Part shown: positions 52,847 to 62,574 of the stretch, in pieces
How the letters are laid out: the number at the start of each line of letters is the position of its first letter
How positions within the stretch are numbered: the stretch's first letter is position 1
Assembly (NCBI GenBank): GCA_963809175.1
Contig: CAWEIK010000001.1
Span: 1,240,001 to 1,304,000, forward strand
DNA length: 64,000 nucleotides
DNA from: JACCTU01 sp963809175
GTDB taxonomy: Bacteria; Actinomycetota; Thermoleophilia; Gaiellales; Gaiellaceae
Direction of reading: 5' to 3'
The notes under the pieces: model-generated
The model's input: the letters and a program-made list of their open reading frames with translations, nothing else
Database searches by the model: none
What the model was told of the DNA's origin: nothing
Made by a program: the position numbers and the translations under genes

Positions 52847-54092
52847 ATGAGTAGGAGAACCGCGTTCGGCGCGCTGGTCGTCGTCGTGATGCTCGCCATG
52901 GTCGCTGCGGCCGTTCCTGCGTCGGCAGCGGTCTCGGGCTCACAGGCCACAACCGGCACGCTCACGATCTGGACGGACAAGGATCGGCGTGCGGACATCG
53001 AACGGATCGCGAATGCCTGGGCAGCGCGCCGCGGCGTGAACGTCGTAGTGGTCGAGAAGGGCTTCGGCGACATCCGCGACCAGCTCAAGACGGTGGCGCC
53101 GGCAACGGCTCCGGACGTCATCATCGGTGCGCACGACTGGACCGGGCAGCTCGCTGCCGACGGTCTCGTTCTGCCGCTGTCGCCGAAGAAGGCGACCCTG
53201 AGGCAGTTCCCGAAGTACGCGCTCGACGCGTTCTCGTACGGGACGGCGGTCAAGCGTCTGTACGGCGCGCCCGTCGCGCTCGAGAACGTCGGCCTCGTCG
53301 TGAACACGCGGCTGGCCACCGTGCCGAAGACGTTCGCGTCGCTTCAGAAGCAGGCGCTGGCGTTCAAGAACAGGAGCGCGGACAACCTCGCGATCGCCGT
53401 TCCTCAGGCCCCCGCAGGTGACGCGTACCACATGTACCCGTTCTTCTCAGGCCTCGGCGGCTACGTCTTCGGCCGCAACAAGGCGGGGAACCTGAACGCG
53501 AGGGCGATCGGCGTCGCGAACCCGACCTTCCTGAGGAACGCGCCGATGATCGACACGTGGGATCGGCTCGGGCTGATCAACTCGAAGGTCAACTACGACA
53601 CGGCGAAGAACGCCTTCCTCAAGGGACAGGCGGCCTTCTGGCTCACGGGCCCGTGGGAGGCCGACACGCTCAGGTCGAGCGGTCTGCGCTTCCAGATCGT
53701 GCAGGTGCCGAAGATCAAGTTCCAGCTCGGTGCCGTTCCTCGGCGTCCAGGGGTTCATGGTCACCCGGTACGCCAACAGCCACGGCGTGGCGACGCTGGC
53801 GAAGGACCTCGTCGCGAGCTACATCATGCTGCCCGCCTCGCAGCGGGCGCTCGCGGCGGCCAACGGTCGGTTCCCGGCGAACACGGTCGCCGGCAAGCAG
53901 GTGAACAACCCCGTGCTGGCGCAGTTCGGTCGCGCAGGCGCGGGTGGCGTTCCGATGCCGAACATCCCGCAGATGTCGAGCGTGTGGGAAGAGCTCGGCG
54001 GAGCGTGGTTGAAGTCGACGAACGGGACCGCGACCGCCGCGCGTCCGACGTTCACGACCGCTGCGCGCAACATCAGGAACAAGATCGGCTGA
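52847..54092 (+). CDS. malE: Maltodextrin-binding protein, MalE type (one extra base)
   Basis: 414 residues after removing an extra base near 53729. Signal peptide MSRRTAFGALVVVVMLAMVA, then AAAVPASA, with no lipobox. The mature part has GTLTIWTDKDRRADIERIAN, APDVIIGAHDWTGQLAADGL, LYGAPVALENVGLVVNTRL, DAYHMYPFFSGLGGYVFG, FLKGQAAFWLTGPWEADTLR and FLGVQGFMVTRYANSHGVAT, as in the MalE/SBP_bac_1 family. ATG 52847 has a GAGGAGG site six bases upstream. It heads the operon with MalF, MalG, GH13, MalK and amylase. Confidence 0.9.
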
Positions 54093-54107
54093 TCTGAACT
54101 GAGCGAC

Positions 54108-54140
54108 CGATGGGCGCCCGGCGTGACCGGGCGCCCATCG
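54108..54140 (+). promoter_or_regulatory. Intercistronic stem-loop between malE and malF
   Basis: CGATGGGCGCCCGG (54108-54121) and CCGGGCGCCCATCG (54127-54140) form a perfect 14-bp stem with a 5-base loop. The downstream GGAGG (malF) is some 15 bases further. Similar to the hairpins at the other two binding-protein/permease junctions. Confidence 0.7.
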
Positions 54141-54164
54141 CTTCGTCCCCTTCCGGAGGCCCAC

Positions 54165-55778
54165 GTGACCACGACCGCAGCTCGAGCCGAGGTGCCGCCG
54201 CGCCCGACGTTCGCGCAGACGGTGATGGCCTTCCCTTCGCGGGCCGCCCCGTTCTTCTCGGGCCCGGTCGGCCTCGCGATCAAGATCCTCCTGCTCGCGT
54301 TGATGAACGGGCTCGCGGTCTGGGCCGCGATCGTGCTCGCCGACGAAGGCAAGTGGCCGGCCGTCGCCGTCCTCGCGGTGACGACGATCCTGATCGACGC
54401 CGCGTACCTCTCGAAGCGGGCGCTGCCGCTGAAGTTCCTGATCCCCGGGACGGTGCTGATGCTCGCGTTCCAGGTGATCCCGATCTTCTACACGGTGCAG
54501 GTCGCCTTCACGAACTACTCGACCGGCCACATCCTCGCCAAGGACGAAGCGATCGTGGGGATCCAGGGCAACTCGCTCGCGCCGCCGCCGGACGGCAAGT
54601 CGTACCTGATGGCGCCGGCCCGCGACGCCGACGGCGCGCTGGTGCTGCTGCTCGTCGACGAGGACACCGGCAACACGTTCGTCGGGACCACGGAGGAGCT
54701 GATCCCGATCGAGCGGAGCAGCGTGCAGGTGGACGACCTCGGGATCGCCGGGGCAGAGGGGTACACGCTCGTCACAGGTCCCGAGCTGGTCACGATCGAC
54801 CGCGAGCTCGCGGCGTTCACCGTCCCCACGTCCGGCTCGGCGGCGATCCGGCCCGAGGGTCTGGACACCGCCGTGGAGCTCGAGCCGACGCTGCGCTACG
54901 ACCCGGTGAAGGATCAGTTCACGCGGATCGAGAGCGGCGTCGTGTTCACGGACAACGGCAAGGGCTCGTTCACGGCGCGCTCCGGTGAGGAGCTCGAGCC
55001 CGGTTGGAAGACGAACATCGGGTGGGCCAACTTCGACAAGATCCTCCACAACCCGCTGGTTCGTGATCCGTTCCTGCGCGTCTTCGTCTGGACGTTCGCC
55101 TTCGCGTTTCTGGCGGTGCTGATCTCGTTCGTCCTCGGGCTGCTCCTCGCGATCACGCTCGACAAGCCCGAAATGAACTTCCTCCGCACGTACCGCGTGC
55201 TGCTCGTCCTCCCGTACGCGATCCCCGGCTTCCTGTCGCTCCTCGTCTGGCAGGGGCTCTTGAACGACGACTTCGGGGTCGTCAACAAGCTGCTGCACAC
55301 CGACATCCCGTGGCTGTTCGACTCGAACTGGGCGAAGGTGTCGGTGATCCTCGTCAGCGTCTGGCTGACTTCGCCCTACTTCTTCCTCATCTCGCTGGGC
55401 GCGCTCCAGTCGATTCCGATCGAGCTGAAAGAGGCTGCGCGGGTCGACGGCGGCGGGCCCTGGCAGGTGTTCCGCAAGGTCACGCTGCCGCTGCTCCTGA
55501 TCGTCGTTGCTCCGTTGCTGATCGCGTCGTTCGCCTTCAACTTCAACAACTTCGGGAACATCTACTTCCTGACCGGCGGCGGCCCGCAGTCGAGTGACCA
55601 GACGACCGCGGGTGACACGGACATCCTGATCAGCTACACGTACAAGATCGCGTTCGCCTCCGGCAAGGGTCAGGACTACGGGCTTGCGAGCGCGATCGCG
55701 CTGATCATCTTCCTCATCGTGGCGACGATCTCGTCCCTCGCCTTCTGGCGTACGAACGCACTGGAGAACATCCGATGA
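54165..55778 (+). CDS. malF: Maltodextrin ABC permease, MalF type
   Basis: 537 residues. Like enteric MalF it has a large periplasmic insert after the third membrane helix (about 190 residues, from NYSTGHILAKDEAIVGIQGN to TNIGWANFDKILHNPLVRDP). The last six helices follow with the ATPase-docking loop IELKEAARVDGGGPWQVFRK. GTG 54165 has GGAGG five bases before it. Partner of MalG. The insert probably contacts MalE. Confidence 0.92.
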   Translation: MTTTAARAEVPPRPTFAQTVMAFPSRAAPFFSGPVGLAIKILLLALMNGLAVWAAIVLADEGKWPAVAVLAVTTILIDAAYLSKRALPLKFLIPGTVLMLAFQVIPIFYTVQVAFTNYSTGHILAKDEAIVGIQGNSLAPPPDGKSYLMAPARDADGALVLLLVDEDTGNTFVGTTEELIPIERSSVQVDDLGIAGAEGYTLVTGPELVTIDRELAAFTVPTSGSAAIRPEGLDTAVELEPTLRYDPVKDQFTRIESGVVFTDNGKGSFTARSGEELEPGWKTNIGWANFDKILHNPLVRDPFLRVFVWTFAFAFLAVLISFVLGLLLAITLDKPEMNFLRTYRVLLVLPYAIPGFLSLLVWQGLLNDDFGVVNKLLHTDIPWLFDSNWAKVSVILVSVWLTSPYFFLISLGALQSIPIELKEAARVDGGGPWQVFRKVTLPLLLIVVAPLLIASFAFNFNNFGNIYFLTGGGPQSSDQTTAGDTDILISYTYKIAFASGKGQDYGLASAIALIIFLIVATISSLAFWRTNALENIR

Positions 55779-56725
55779 CGACGGTCGAACAAGCGCAAAC
55801 GGCAGCAGCGGTCGGTTGGCGGAGCCGAATCAGAACCCGGCGGACGCGGCCGCGCGGCGGCGGGAACTGGTGGCGGCACGTGATCGCTCTGATCGCTGTG
55901 CTCTTCGCGCTCTTCCCGATCGCCTACATCCTCTCCGCAGCTTTCAACGCCGACCAGACGCTCGGCGGCGCAACCCTGATCCCGCGCGACGTCACGCTCG
56001 AGAACTTCAGCCAGCTGCTCAAGGGCGAGGTGGCCGGAAGGCCGGGCGACCCACCGACCGAGATCCCGTTCGCGCGCTGGTACGCAAACACGATGCTCGT
56101 CGCGACGGGCACCGCAATCCTGACGGTTCTCCTCGGGGCTCTCGCGGCGTACGCGTTCAGCCGCTTTCGGTTCAAGGGTCGCCGGATCGGCCTGCTGGCG
56201 CTGCTCCTGATCCAGATGTTCCCTCAGCTGCTGCTCGTCGTCGCGATCTACCTGATCGTGCTGCACACCGGCGAGGTGTTCGGGTTCATCGGCCTGAACA
56301 CGCTCACCGGACTGATGCTCGTCTACCTCGGCGGCGTGATGGGCGTGAACGTCTGGCTGATGAAGGGCTTCTTCGACACGATCCCGAACGAGCTCGACGA
56401 GTCGGCCCGCGTCGACGGAGCCACACCGGCTCAAGTGTTCTGGGGCGTGATCCTTCCGCTCGCGGCGCCGGTGCTCGCGGTGATCGGGCTCTTCTCGTTC
56501 ATCGGTGTCGTCAACGAGTTCGTGATCGCCAGCGTGCTGATGCAGACCGAGGACAAGTTCACCCTCACGCGTGGGTTGTTCGGTTTCATCGACCAGCAGT
56601 ACTCGGAGCACTGGGGTGCGTTCGCGGCCGGCGTCGTGCTTGCAGCCCCGCCGATCGTGCTCCTGTTCCTCTTCCTCCAGAAGTTCATCGTCTCCGGGCT
56701 GACCGGCGGCGCGGTCAAGGGATGA
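55775..56725 (+). CDS. malG: Maltodextrin ABC permease, MalG type
   Basis: 316 residues with six membrane helices and the docking loop IPNELDESARVDGATPAQVF. The C-terminus is FLQKFIVSGLTGGAVKG, the MalG ending that reaches into the transport path. The start overlaps the malF stop (ATGA). Confidence 0.93.
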   Translation: MTTVEQAQTAAAVGWRSRIRTRRTRPRGGGNWWRHVIALIAVLFALFPIAYILSAAFNADQTLGGATLIPRDVTLENFSQLLKGEVAGRPGDPPTEIPFARWYANTMLVATGTAILTVLLGALAAYAFSRFRFKGRRIGLLALLLIQMFPQLLLVVAIYLIVLHTGEVFGFIGLNTLTGLMLVYLGGVMGVNVWLMKGFFDTIPNELDESARVDGATPAQVFWGVILPLAAPVLAVIGLFSFIGVVNEFVIASVLMQTEDKFTLTRGLFGFIDQQYSEHWGAFAAGVVLAAPPIVLLFLFLQKFIVSGLTGGAVKG

Positions 56726-58536
56726 GCGCCACGCAGCTCGAGCCGGGAACGTCGCTGCTCTCGGAGCCGCACCACGACGGCTCGGACGAGTACGTGCTCG
56801 AACGCCCGGACGAGCTCGGCGGCGAGGCCGTCGTGCGCCTCCGCGCTCCGCGCGGGTCGGCCGACGACGTGATCCTCCGCTACGTCCGGGACGGCGAACC
56901 GCGTTGGGTGCGGGCGCAGGTCGACCGCGAGACCGAGACGGAGACGTGGTGGCGGGCGAGCTTCCCGGTCTCGAACCCGAGCACGTCGTATCGGTGGGTC
57001 CTCGTCGGCCCGCAGGGCGGCTGGACGTGGCTGAACGGCAACGGCCGGCGCGCGCACGAGTCTCCGGACGGCGACGACTTCGTGCTCTCGCTCGGCGACG
57101 GGCCTGCGTGGCACCTCTCGTCGGTCGTCTACGAGATCTTTCCCGACCGTTTCGCGACGTCGCAGCTCGGTGTGGAACCGCCCGACTGGGCGGTGCCTCG
57201 CGCGTGGAACGAGCTGCCGACCGGCCGCGGCCCGAACACGCCTCGCGAGTGGTTCGGCGGTGACCTGCGCGGAATCGAGCAGCGCCTCGACTACATCGAG
57301 CAGCTCGGAGTCAACGCGCTCTACCTGACGCCGATCTTCCCCGCGAGCAGCACGCACCGCTACGACGCGACGAGCTTCGACCGTGTCGATCCGCTGCTCG
57401 GCGGCGACGACGCGCTTCGCTCGCTGCTCGCCGCCGCGCACGCGCGCGGTGTGCGCGTGATCGGCGATCTGACCACGAACCACACGGGTAACGGGCACGA
57501 ATGGTTCGTCGACGCGCTGGCCGACCCGAGCGCGCTCGAGCGCGAGCTCTACTACTTCGACCCGAGCCTTCCGGCCGGCTACGAGTCGTGGCTCGGCATC
57601 CCGAGCCTGCCGAAGCTCGACTGGCGCTCGGTCGAGCTCCGCCGGCGGATGGTCGGCGTGACTCGGCGTTGGCTCGAGGCCGGCCTGGACGGCTGGCGGA
57701 TCGACGTGGCGAACATGACCGGGCGCTACCGCGGGATCGAGCTGACCCGCGAGGTCGCCCAGTTGATCCGAGGCGCGCTCACCGATGACGCGCTGCTCGT
57801 CGCCGAGCACGGCTACGACTTCCGCCGCGACCTCGACGGCACCGGCTGGCACGGCGCGATGAACTACGCAGGCTTTCTGCGGCCCGTCTGGTCGTGGCTG
57901 CTGGGCGAGAGCCCGCCCGCCGAGCTCCGCCGGTCGTTCTGGGGGATGCCCGTCGGCGTGCCGCGGGTCGGCGGCGGAGCCACCGTCGGTGCCATGCGCG
58001 CGTTCAGGTCCGGCCTGCCGTGGCAGTCGGCGCTCCACTCGTGGACGCTGCTCGACAGCCACGACACCGCGCGGTTTCGGACGGTGAGCGGCTCACGCGA
58101 GCAGCAACTCGTCGGCGTGGGCCTGCAGATGACTTCGCCGGGCGTGCCGATGGTCTTCGCCGGCGATGAGCTCGGCCTCGAGGGCGAGTGGGGGGAGGAC
58201 GCGCGGCGCACGATGCCCTGGGACGCACCCGACACGTGGGACCGGCCGCTGCTCGAGGAGTTCAAGCGCTTGATCGCGCTCCGCCGCTCGAGCGACGCGC
58301 TGGCGCGCGGCGGGATTCGCTACGCGCACGTGAGCGACGACGCGATCGCGTTCCTGCGCGAGTCCCCGAGCGAGCGGCTGCTCGTCCTCGCCGCGCGCGC
58401 GCCGCACGAGCCGATCCGGCTGGCGCTCGACGCGCGCGAGCTCGAGCCGCTCCTCGGCGGCGAGCACGTCACCGTCGACGGGACCGCGGAGCTTCCCGGC
58501 GACGGCCCTGCCTTTCACGTCTGGAGAATGCAGTGA
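56722..58536 (+). CDS. Intracellular GH13 maltodextrin-degrading enzyme (neopullulanase/cyclomaltodextrinase type)
   Basis: 604 residues. An N-terminal CBM34-like domain (VVRLRAPRGSADDVILRYVR, WVLVGPQGGWTWLNGNGRRA) precedes the barrel. The four GH13 regions are GVRVIGDLTTNHTG, DGWRIDVANMTGR (nucleophile Asp), LLVAEHGYDFR (acid/base Glu) and LLDSHDTARF (Asp), followed by GVPMVFAGDELGLEGEWGED. No signal peptide, so it acts on imported oligosaccharides. ATG 56722 overlaps the malG stop. Confidence 0.88.
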   Translation: MSATQLEPGTSLLSEPHHDGSDEYVLERPDELGGEAVVRLRAPRGSADDVILRYVRDGEPRWVRAQVDRETETETWWRASFPVSNPSTSYRWVLVGPQGGWTWLNGNGRRAHESPDGDDFVLSLGDGPAWHLSSVVYEIFPDRFATSQLGVEPPDWAVPRAWNELPTGRGPNTPREWFGGDLRGIEQRLDYIEQLGVNALYLTPIFPASSTHRYDATSFDRVDPLLGGDDALRSLLAAAHARGVRVIGDLTTNHTGNGHEWFVDALADPSALERELYYFDPSLPAGYESWLGIPSLPKLDWRSVELRRRMVGVTRRWLEAGLDGWRIDVANMTGRYRGIELTREVAQLIRGALTDDALLVAEHGYDFRRDLDGTGWHGAMNYAGFLRPVWSWLLGESPPAELRRSFWGMPVGVPRVGGGATVGAMRAFRSGLPWQSALHSWTLLDSHDTARFRTVSGSREQQLVGVGLQMTSPGVPMVFAGDELGLEGEWGEDARRTMPWDAPDTWDRPLLEEFKRLIALRRSSDALARGGIRYAHVSDDAIAFLRESPSERLLVLAARAPHEPIRLALDARELEPLLGGEHVTVDGTAELPGDGPAFHVWRMQ

Positions 58537-58554
58537 GCGAGTTGGAGGTGAGTC

Positions 58555-59736
58555 GTGGCTGACGTGGTGTTCGACGGAGTCGACAAGGTCTATCCGAACG
58601 GCGTGCAGGCGGTCTTCGACCTCTCGCTCGAGGCTCGCGACGGCGAGTTCCTCGTCCTCGTCGGGCCGTCCGGCTGCGGGAAGACGACGGCGCTTCGCAT
58701 GGTCGCGGGGCTCGAGGACATCTCGGACGGAACCGTCTCGATCGGCGGACGCGTCGTCAACGAGCTGACGCCGAAGGAGCGCGACGTCGCGATGGTCTTC
58801 CAGAACTACGCCCTCTACCCGCACCTGACGGTCGCGGACAACATCGCGTTCGGCCTGCGCCTGCGCCGCGAGTCGAAGTCGGTGATCGCGGAGCGCGTGA
58901 CCTGGGCGGCGAAGATGCTCGACCTGACGCCGTACCTGGCGCGCCGGCCGAAGGAGCTCTCCGGCGGGCAGCGTCAGCGCGTCGCGATGGGGCGGGCGAT
59001 CGTGCGTCAGCCGCAGGCGTTCCTGATGGACGAGCCGCTGTCGAACCTCGACGCGAAGCTTCGCGTGCAGATGCGTGCCGACATCGCCAAGCTCCAGCGC
59101 GACCTCGAGACGACGACGATCTACGTCACCCACGACCAGGTCGAGGCGATGACGATGGGCGACCGGGTCGCCGTGATGAACCAGGGGCGCCTCCAGCAGG
59201 TCGACACGCCCCAGCGGCTCTACGACAACCCCGCGAACCTGTTCGTGGCGGGCTTCATCGGCACGCCGCCGATGAACCTGCTCGCGGCGACCGTGTCCTC
59301 GCAGAACGGCACGGTCAATGTGACCCTCGGCCGCCAGCACGTCCCGCTTTCAGAAGAGGTGATGCGACGCTTCCCCGGGGCGCGCGGCCGAGAGGGGCGC
59401 GAGGTCGTGCTCGGAGTGCGCGCCGACGACCTCCACCGCGCGGACCGGCGTCCCGACCTGCCCGCGATCAACGCAGGCCTCGAGCTGATCGAGGCACTCG
59501 GCTCGTCATCGATCGCGTACTTCCGCGTCGACGCGATGGTGATCGGCGTCGACGACGACCTGCTCGAGGAGCAGGAGCTCGCCGCCGAGGGCGTGACCGC
59601 GGCCAGGCCGAACCTCGTCGCGTCGATCTCGGCCGAGGAAGCAGTAGGGCTGCGCGCGGGCGAGCAGGTCCCGCTCGCGATCGACACGAAGCACATCCAT
59701 CTCTTCGACGCGGAGACGGGTGCGCCGCTTCGCTAG
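58555..59736 (+). CDS. malK: Sugar ABC transporter ATPase, MalK/MsmX/UgpC type
   Basis: 393 residues. Walker A GPSGCGKTTALRMVAGLEDI, Q-loop VFQNYALYPHLTVADNI, signature LSGGQRQRVAMGRAIVRQPQ, Walker B FLMDEPLSNLDAKLRVQMR, H-loop IYVTHDQVEAMTMGDRVAVM, and a C-terminal regulatory TOBE-type domain (FIGTPPMNLLAATV, VVLGVRADDLHRADRR, EQVPLAIDTKHIHLFDAETG). GTG 58555 with GGAGGTGAG upstream. It should energise MalFG and may serve other sugar importers. Confidence 0.93.
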   Translation: MADVVFDGVDKVYPNGVQAVFDLSLEARDGEFLVLVGPSGCGKTTALRMVAGLEDISDGTVSIGGRVVNELTPKERDVAMVFQNYALYPHLTVADNIAFGLRLRRESKSVIAERVTWAAKMLDLTPYLARRPKELSGGQRQRVAMGRAIVRQPQAFLMDEPLSNLDAKLRVQMRADIAKLQRDLETTTIYVTHDQVEAMTMGDRVAVMNQGRLQQVDTPQRLYDNPANLFVAGFIGTPPMNLLAATVSSQNGTVNVTLGRQHVPLSEEVMRRFPGARGREGREVVLGVRADDLHRADRRPDLPAINAGLELIEALGSSSIAYFRVDAMVIGVDDDLLEEQELAAEGVTAARPNLVASISAEEAVGLRAGEQVPLAIDTKHIHLFDAETGAPLR

Positions 59737-61744
59737 CGCAATCGCCGTTGCGGTTGCTCTGGGAGCGGCGAGTGCGAGCGCCGCCGTAGACGCTCTTCCG
59801 CGGCCTCCGGCCGGCTCTGAGCTGCGAACGCTCGCGCAGCCGCCGACGCGTCCACCGCTCGCGCAGCAGCGCATCTACTTCGTGATGCCCGATCGGTACG
59901 CGAACGGCAATCCGGCAAACGACAGGGGCGGCCTGAGCGGCGGCAAGAACGCCACCGGCTACGACCCGACCGACACCGGCTACTTCCACGGCGGCGACTT
60001 CGCCGGCCTGACCGGCGACTGCACGGGTCCCCGCGGCCTCGCGCGGATCAAGGCGCTCGGGTTCACGTCGGTCTGGGTCACGCCTCCGTTCCGGCAGAAG
60101 GCGGTGCAGGCCGGCAGCGCGGCGTACCACGGCTACTGGGCGCTCGGCTTCGACGGCGTCGATCCGCACCTCGGGACGGAGGCCGACTTCGCCGCCTTCG
60201 TCGACTGCGCGCACCGGCTCGGGCTGAAGGTGATCCTCGACGTCGTCGTCAACCACACGGCCGACGTGATCCAGCTACCGAGCTACGAGTACGGGCCGCC
60301 GAAGTCGCCGTTCGTCCCGCCGGAGGAGCGAAACGCGAAGTCTCCCGGCTGGCTCAACGACCCCGCGAACTACCACAACCGCGGCAACATCGACTTCAGC
60401 TCGTGTCCGGCCGCCTGCCTCGAGCTCGGCGACTTCTTCGGGCTCGACGACATCGCCACGGAGAAGCTCGCGGTGCGCGAAGGGCTCGCGGAGGTGTTCG
60501 CCGGCTGGATCCGCCGCTACAAGATCGACGGCTTCCGCATCGACACGGCGCGACACGTGGAGCGCACGTTCTTCCCGTTCTGGGTCCCGGCGATCCTCGC
60601 GGCCGCGCGCGAGGCGGGGGTTCCGGACTTTCAGCTGTTCGGCGAGGCGTTCATCACCAACGCGATCGAGCTGTCGGAGTACGTGCGCGACCGCGGTCTG
60701 CCGAACGTGCTCGACTTTCCGCTGCAGGATGCGCTCGCGCGCTTCGCAGGCGGTAGCGCCGGCTCGACCGGCATCGTCGCCCGGTTGAACGACGACGACT
60801 ACTTCCTCTCGCCCTCCGGCGTCGCCCATGTCCCACCGACGTTCCTCGGCAGTCACGACATCGGGCGCGCGGCGCTCCAGGTGCGCGACAAGGGTGTGGG
60901 CGCAGGTGGACCGTTGCTGGCGCGAACGCTGCTCGCCTACGACCTCCTCTACTTGCTGCGCGGCGCGCCGGTCGTCTACTACGGCGACGAGTTCGGGATC
61001 GTCGGTCGCGGCGGCGACAAGGAGGCGCGCCACGACCTCTTCCCGACGCAGGTCGCCGAGTGGCGCAGCGAGGAGCGGATCGGCAGTGGCCCGATCGGCG
61101 CGGGCTCCTCCTTCGACCAGGCGACGCATCCGGTTGCCGAGCGCCTGCGCACGCTGGGCGAGTTGCGGGCGTCGAACCCGGTGCTGTCGACCGGCGCGAC
61201 GATCGTTCGCCGCTCGACCAGGACCGCGCTCGCGGTGAGCCGAATCGACGCCGCGGGCCGGCGTGAGTACCTCGCGCTGTTCAACGCGGGGGCAGCACCT
61301 GCGCGCCTGACGTTCGCGACCGCGACTCCCCAAGCCGAGTGGAAGCGGCTGCTCGGGACGACGACCCCTGCTTCGAGCACGCGTTCGGGGTCTTTGACAC
61401 TCACGATCCCGGCCTACTCGAGCGCGCTCCTCGAGGCGTCCCTGCGGATCCCCTCCGCTCGACCGCCCAAGCCGGTGCTCGCGGTCGCGCGCGACTCGCT
61501 CAGCGACCTCGTGCGCGTCTCGGCGACGGCGGGCGCAAGGCCCGTGAGCGTCGCGTTCGCCGTGCGCCGCGCCGGCGCCGCGCGCTGGACGCGGATCGCC
61601 GCCGACGACTCGCCGCCCTACCGGACGTTCCTCGACCCCGCGAAGTTCAGGCGACGTGAGGTCGTCTACGTCGTCGCGATCGCGCGCAGCCTCGACGGCC
61701 GCACGGCGGTCTCTGCAGTCCGGTCGTTCGTTCCTCGCCGCTGA
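59720..61744 (+). CDS. Secreted alpha-amylase (GH13)
   Basis: 674 residues. GTG 59720 gives a signal peptide VRRFASAIAVAVALGAASAS, AAVDALPRP. The catalytic barrel starts at IYFVMPDRYANGNPANDRGG, with the Ca-binding/region I LKVILDVVVNHTAD, region II KIDGFRIDTARHV, region III QLFGEAFITNA and region IV FLGSHDIGRAAL. A beta domain with RSTRTALAVSRIDAAGRREY follows and then a C-terminal Ig-like piece. It degrades starch outside the cell to feed the importer. Its start lies inside malK (17-base overlap). Confidence 0.9.
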   Translation: MRRFASAIAVAVALGAASASAAVDALPRPPAGSELRTLAQPPTRPPLAQQRIYFVMPDRYANGNPANDRGGLSGGKNATGYDPTDTGYFHGGDFAGLTGDCTGPRGLARIKALGFTSVWVTPPFRQKAVQAGSAAYHGYWALGFDGVDPHLGTEADFAAFVDCAHRLGLKVILDVVVNHTADVIQLPSYEYGPPKSPFVPPEERNAKSPGWLNDPANYHNRGNIDFSSCPAACLELGDFFGLDDIATEKLAVREGLAEVFAGWIRRYKIDGFRIDTARHVERTFFPFWVPAILAAAREAGVPDFQLFGEAFITNAIELSEYVRDRGLPNVLDFPLQDALARFAGGSAGSTGIVARLNDDDYFLSPSGVAHVPPTFLGSHDIGRAALQVRDKGVGAGGPLLARTLLAYDLLYLLRGAPVVYYGDEFGIVGRGGDKEARHDLFPTQVAEWRSEERIGSGPIGAGSSFDQATHPVAERLRTLGELRASNPVLSTGATIVRRSTRTALAVSRIDAAGRREYLALFNAGAAPARLTFATATPQAEWKRLLGTTTPASSTRSGSLTLTIPAYSSALLEASLRIPSARPPKPVLAVARDSLSDLVRVSATAGARPVSVAFAVRRAGAARWTRIAADDSPPYRTFLDPAKFRRREVVYVVAIARSLDGRTAVSAVRSFVPRR

Positions 61745-61748
61745 CGGC

Positions 61749-62565
61749 GTGGCGACCCTCGCACTTCCCGAGCCCTACGACTTCGCCCGCTCGACCGAGC
61801 GCTACCGCGCCTTCGGGCCGGATCTCGCGAACCTCTGGCACGAGGGCGGCGTGCACCGTGTGTTCGACGGGCGCGAGGTTCGCATCGAGTCCGCGCCCGG
61901 CGGCGTGGACGTCGAGCCGTCGGAGCCGCGCGTGCTCCAGTACCTCGGCGGGCCGTTCGACCTCGATGGCTTCTACTCGTTCGCGGAGAGCGATCGTGTG
62001 CTGGCGCGCATCGTCCACGAGTTGCGCGGGCTGCGGCCGCCGCTGAACCCCGATCCCTACGAGACGCTGGTCACCTCGATCACCGCGCAGCAGGTCTCGC
62101 TCCAGTCGGCGTTCGCCGTGCGGAACCGGCTGATCGAGCGGTTCGGCGTGCGCGCCGAGCACGCCTGGGCCTTTCCGACGGAGGAACGGCTCGCGAGCGC
62201 GGCGGAGGAGGAGCTGACCGAGGTCGGCTTCTCGCGGCGCAAGGCGGAGTACGTCGTCGGCGTCGCGCGGGCTGAGGTCGACTGGGACGAGCTCGCCACG
62301 CTGCCCGACGACGAGCTCAAGGCGCGCATCGTGTCGCTGCGCGGGCTCGGCGAGTGGACCGCCGACTGGTTCATGGCCCGGCACCTGGCCCGGCCGCGCG
62401 CGTGGCCGGCCGGAGACCTCGGGCTCGTCAAGGCGCTCGCGGAGTACTACTTCGACGGCGTGCGCCCGTCGATCGCCGAGACGCGCGCGTTCGGCGAGCG
62501 CTTCGCGCCCGTTCGAGAACCTGAGCGCGCACTACCTCCTCGCCAGCCTCTACGCGATCCCCTAG
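61749..62565 (+). CDS. alkA: DNA-3-methyladenine glycosylase II (AlkA/Ogg-like; one extra base)
   Basis: 271 residues after removing an extra base at 62511. The helix-hairpin-helix glycosylase domain has LVTSITAQQVSLQSAFAVRN, RKAEYVVGVARAEVD, SLRGLGEWTADWFMARHL and the catalytic Asp in PAGDLGLVKALAEYYFDG. The corrected end RFAPFENLSAHYLLASLYAI, P is the usual AlkA C-terminus. It removes alkylated bases from DNA. Start GTG 61749, four bases after the amylase stop, so probably co-transcribed with the operon by read-through. Confidence 0.88.
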
Positions 62566-62568
62566 GTT
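62563..62568 (+). promoter_or_regulatory. -10 element of the gene at 62575 (leaderless type), overlapping the alkA stop
   Basis: TAGGTT begins with the TAG stop of alkA; 6 bases then ATG 62575. Same trick as at hmgA. Confidence 0.55.
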
Positions 62569-62574
62569 TCCACG

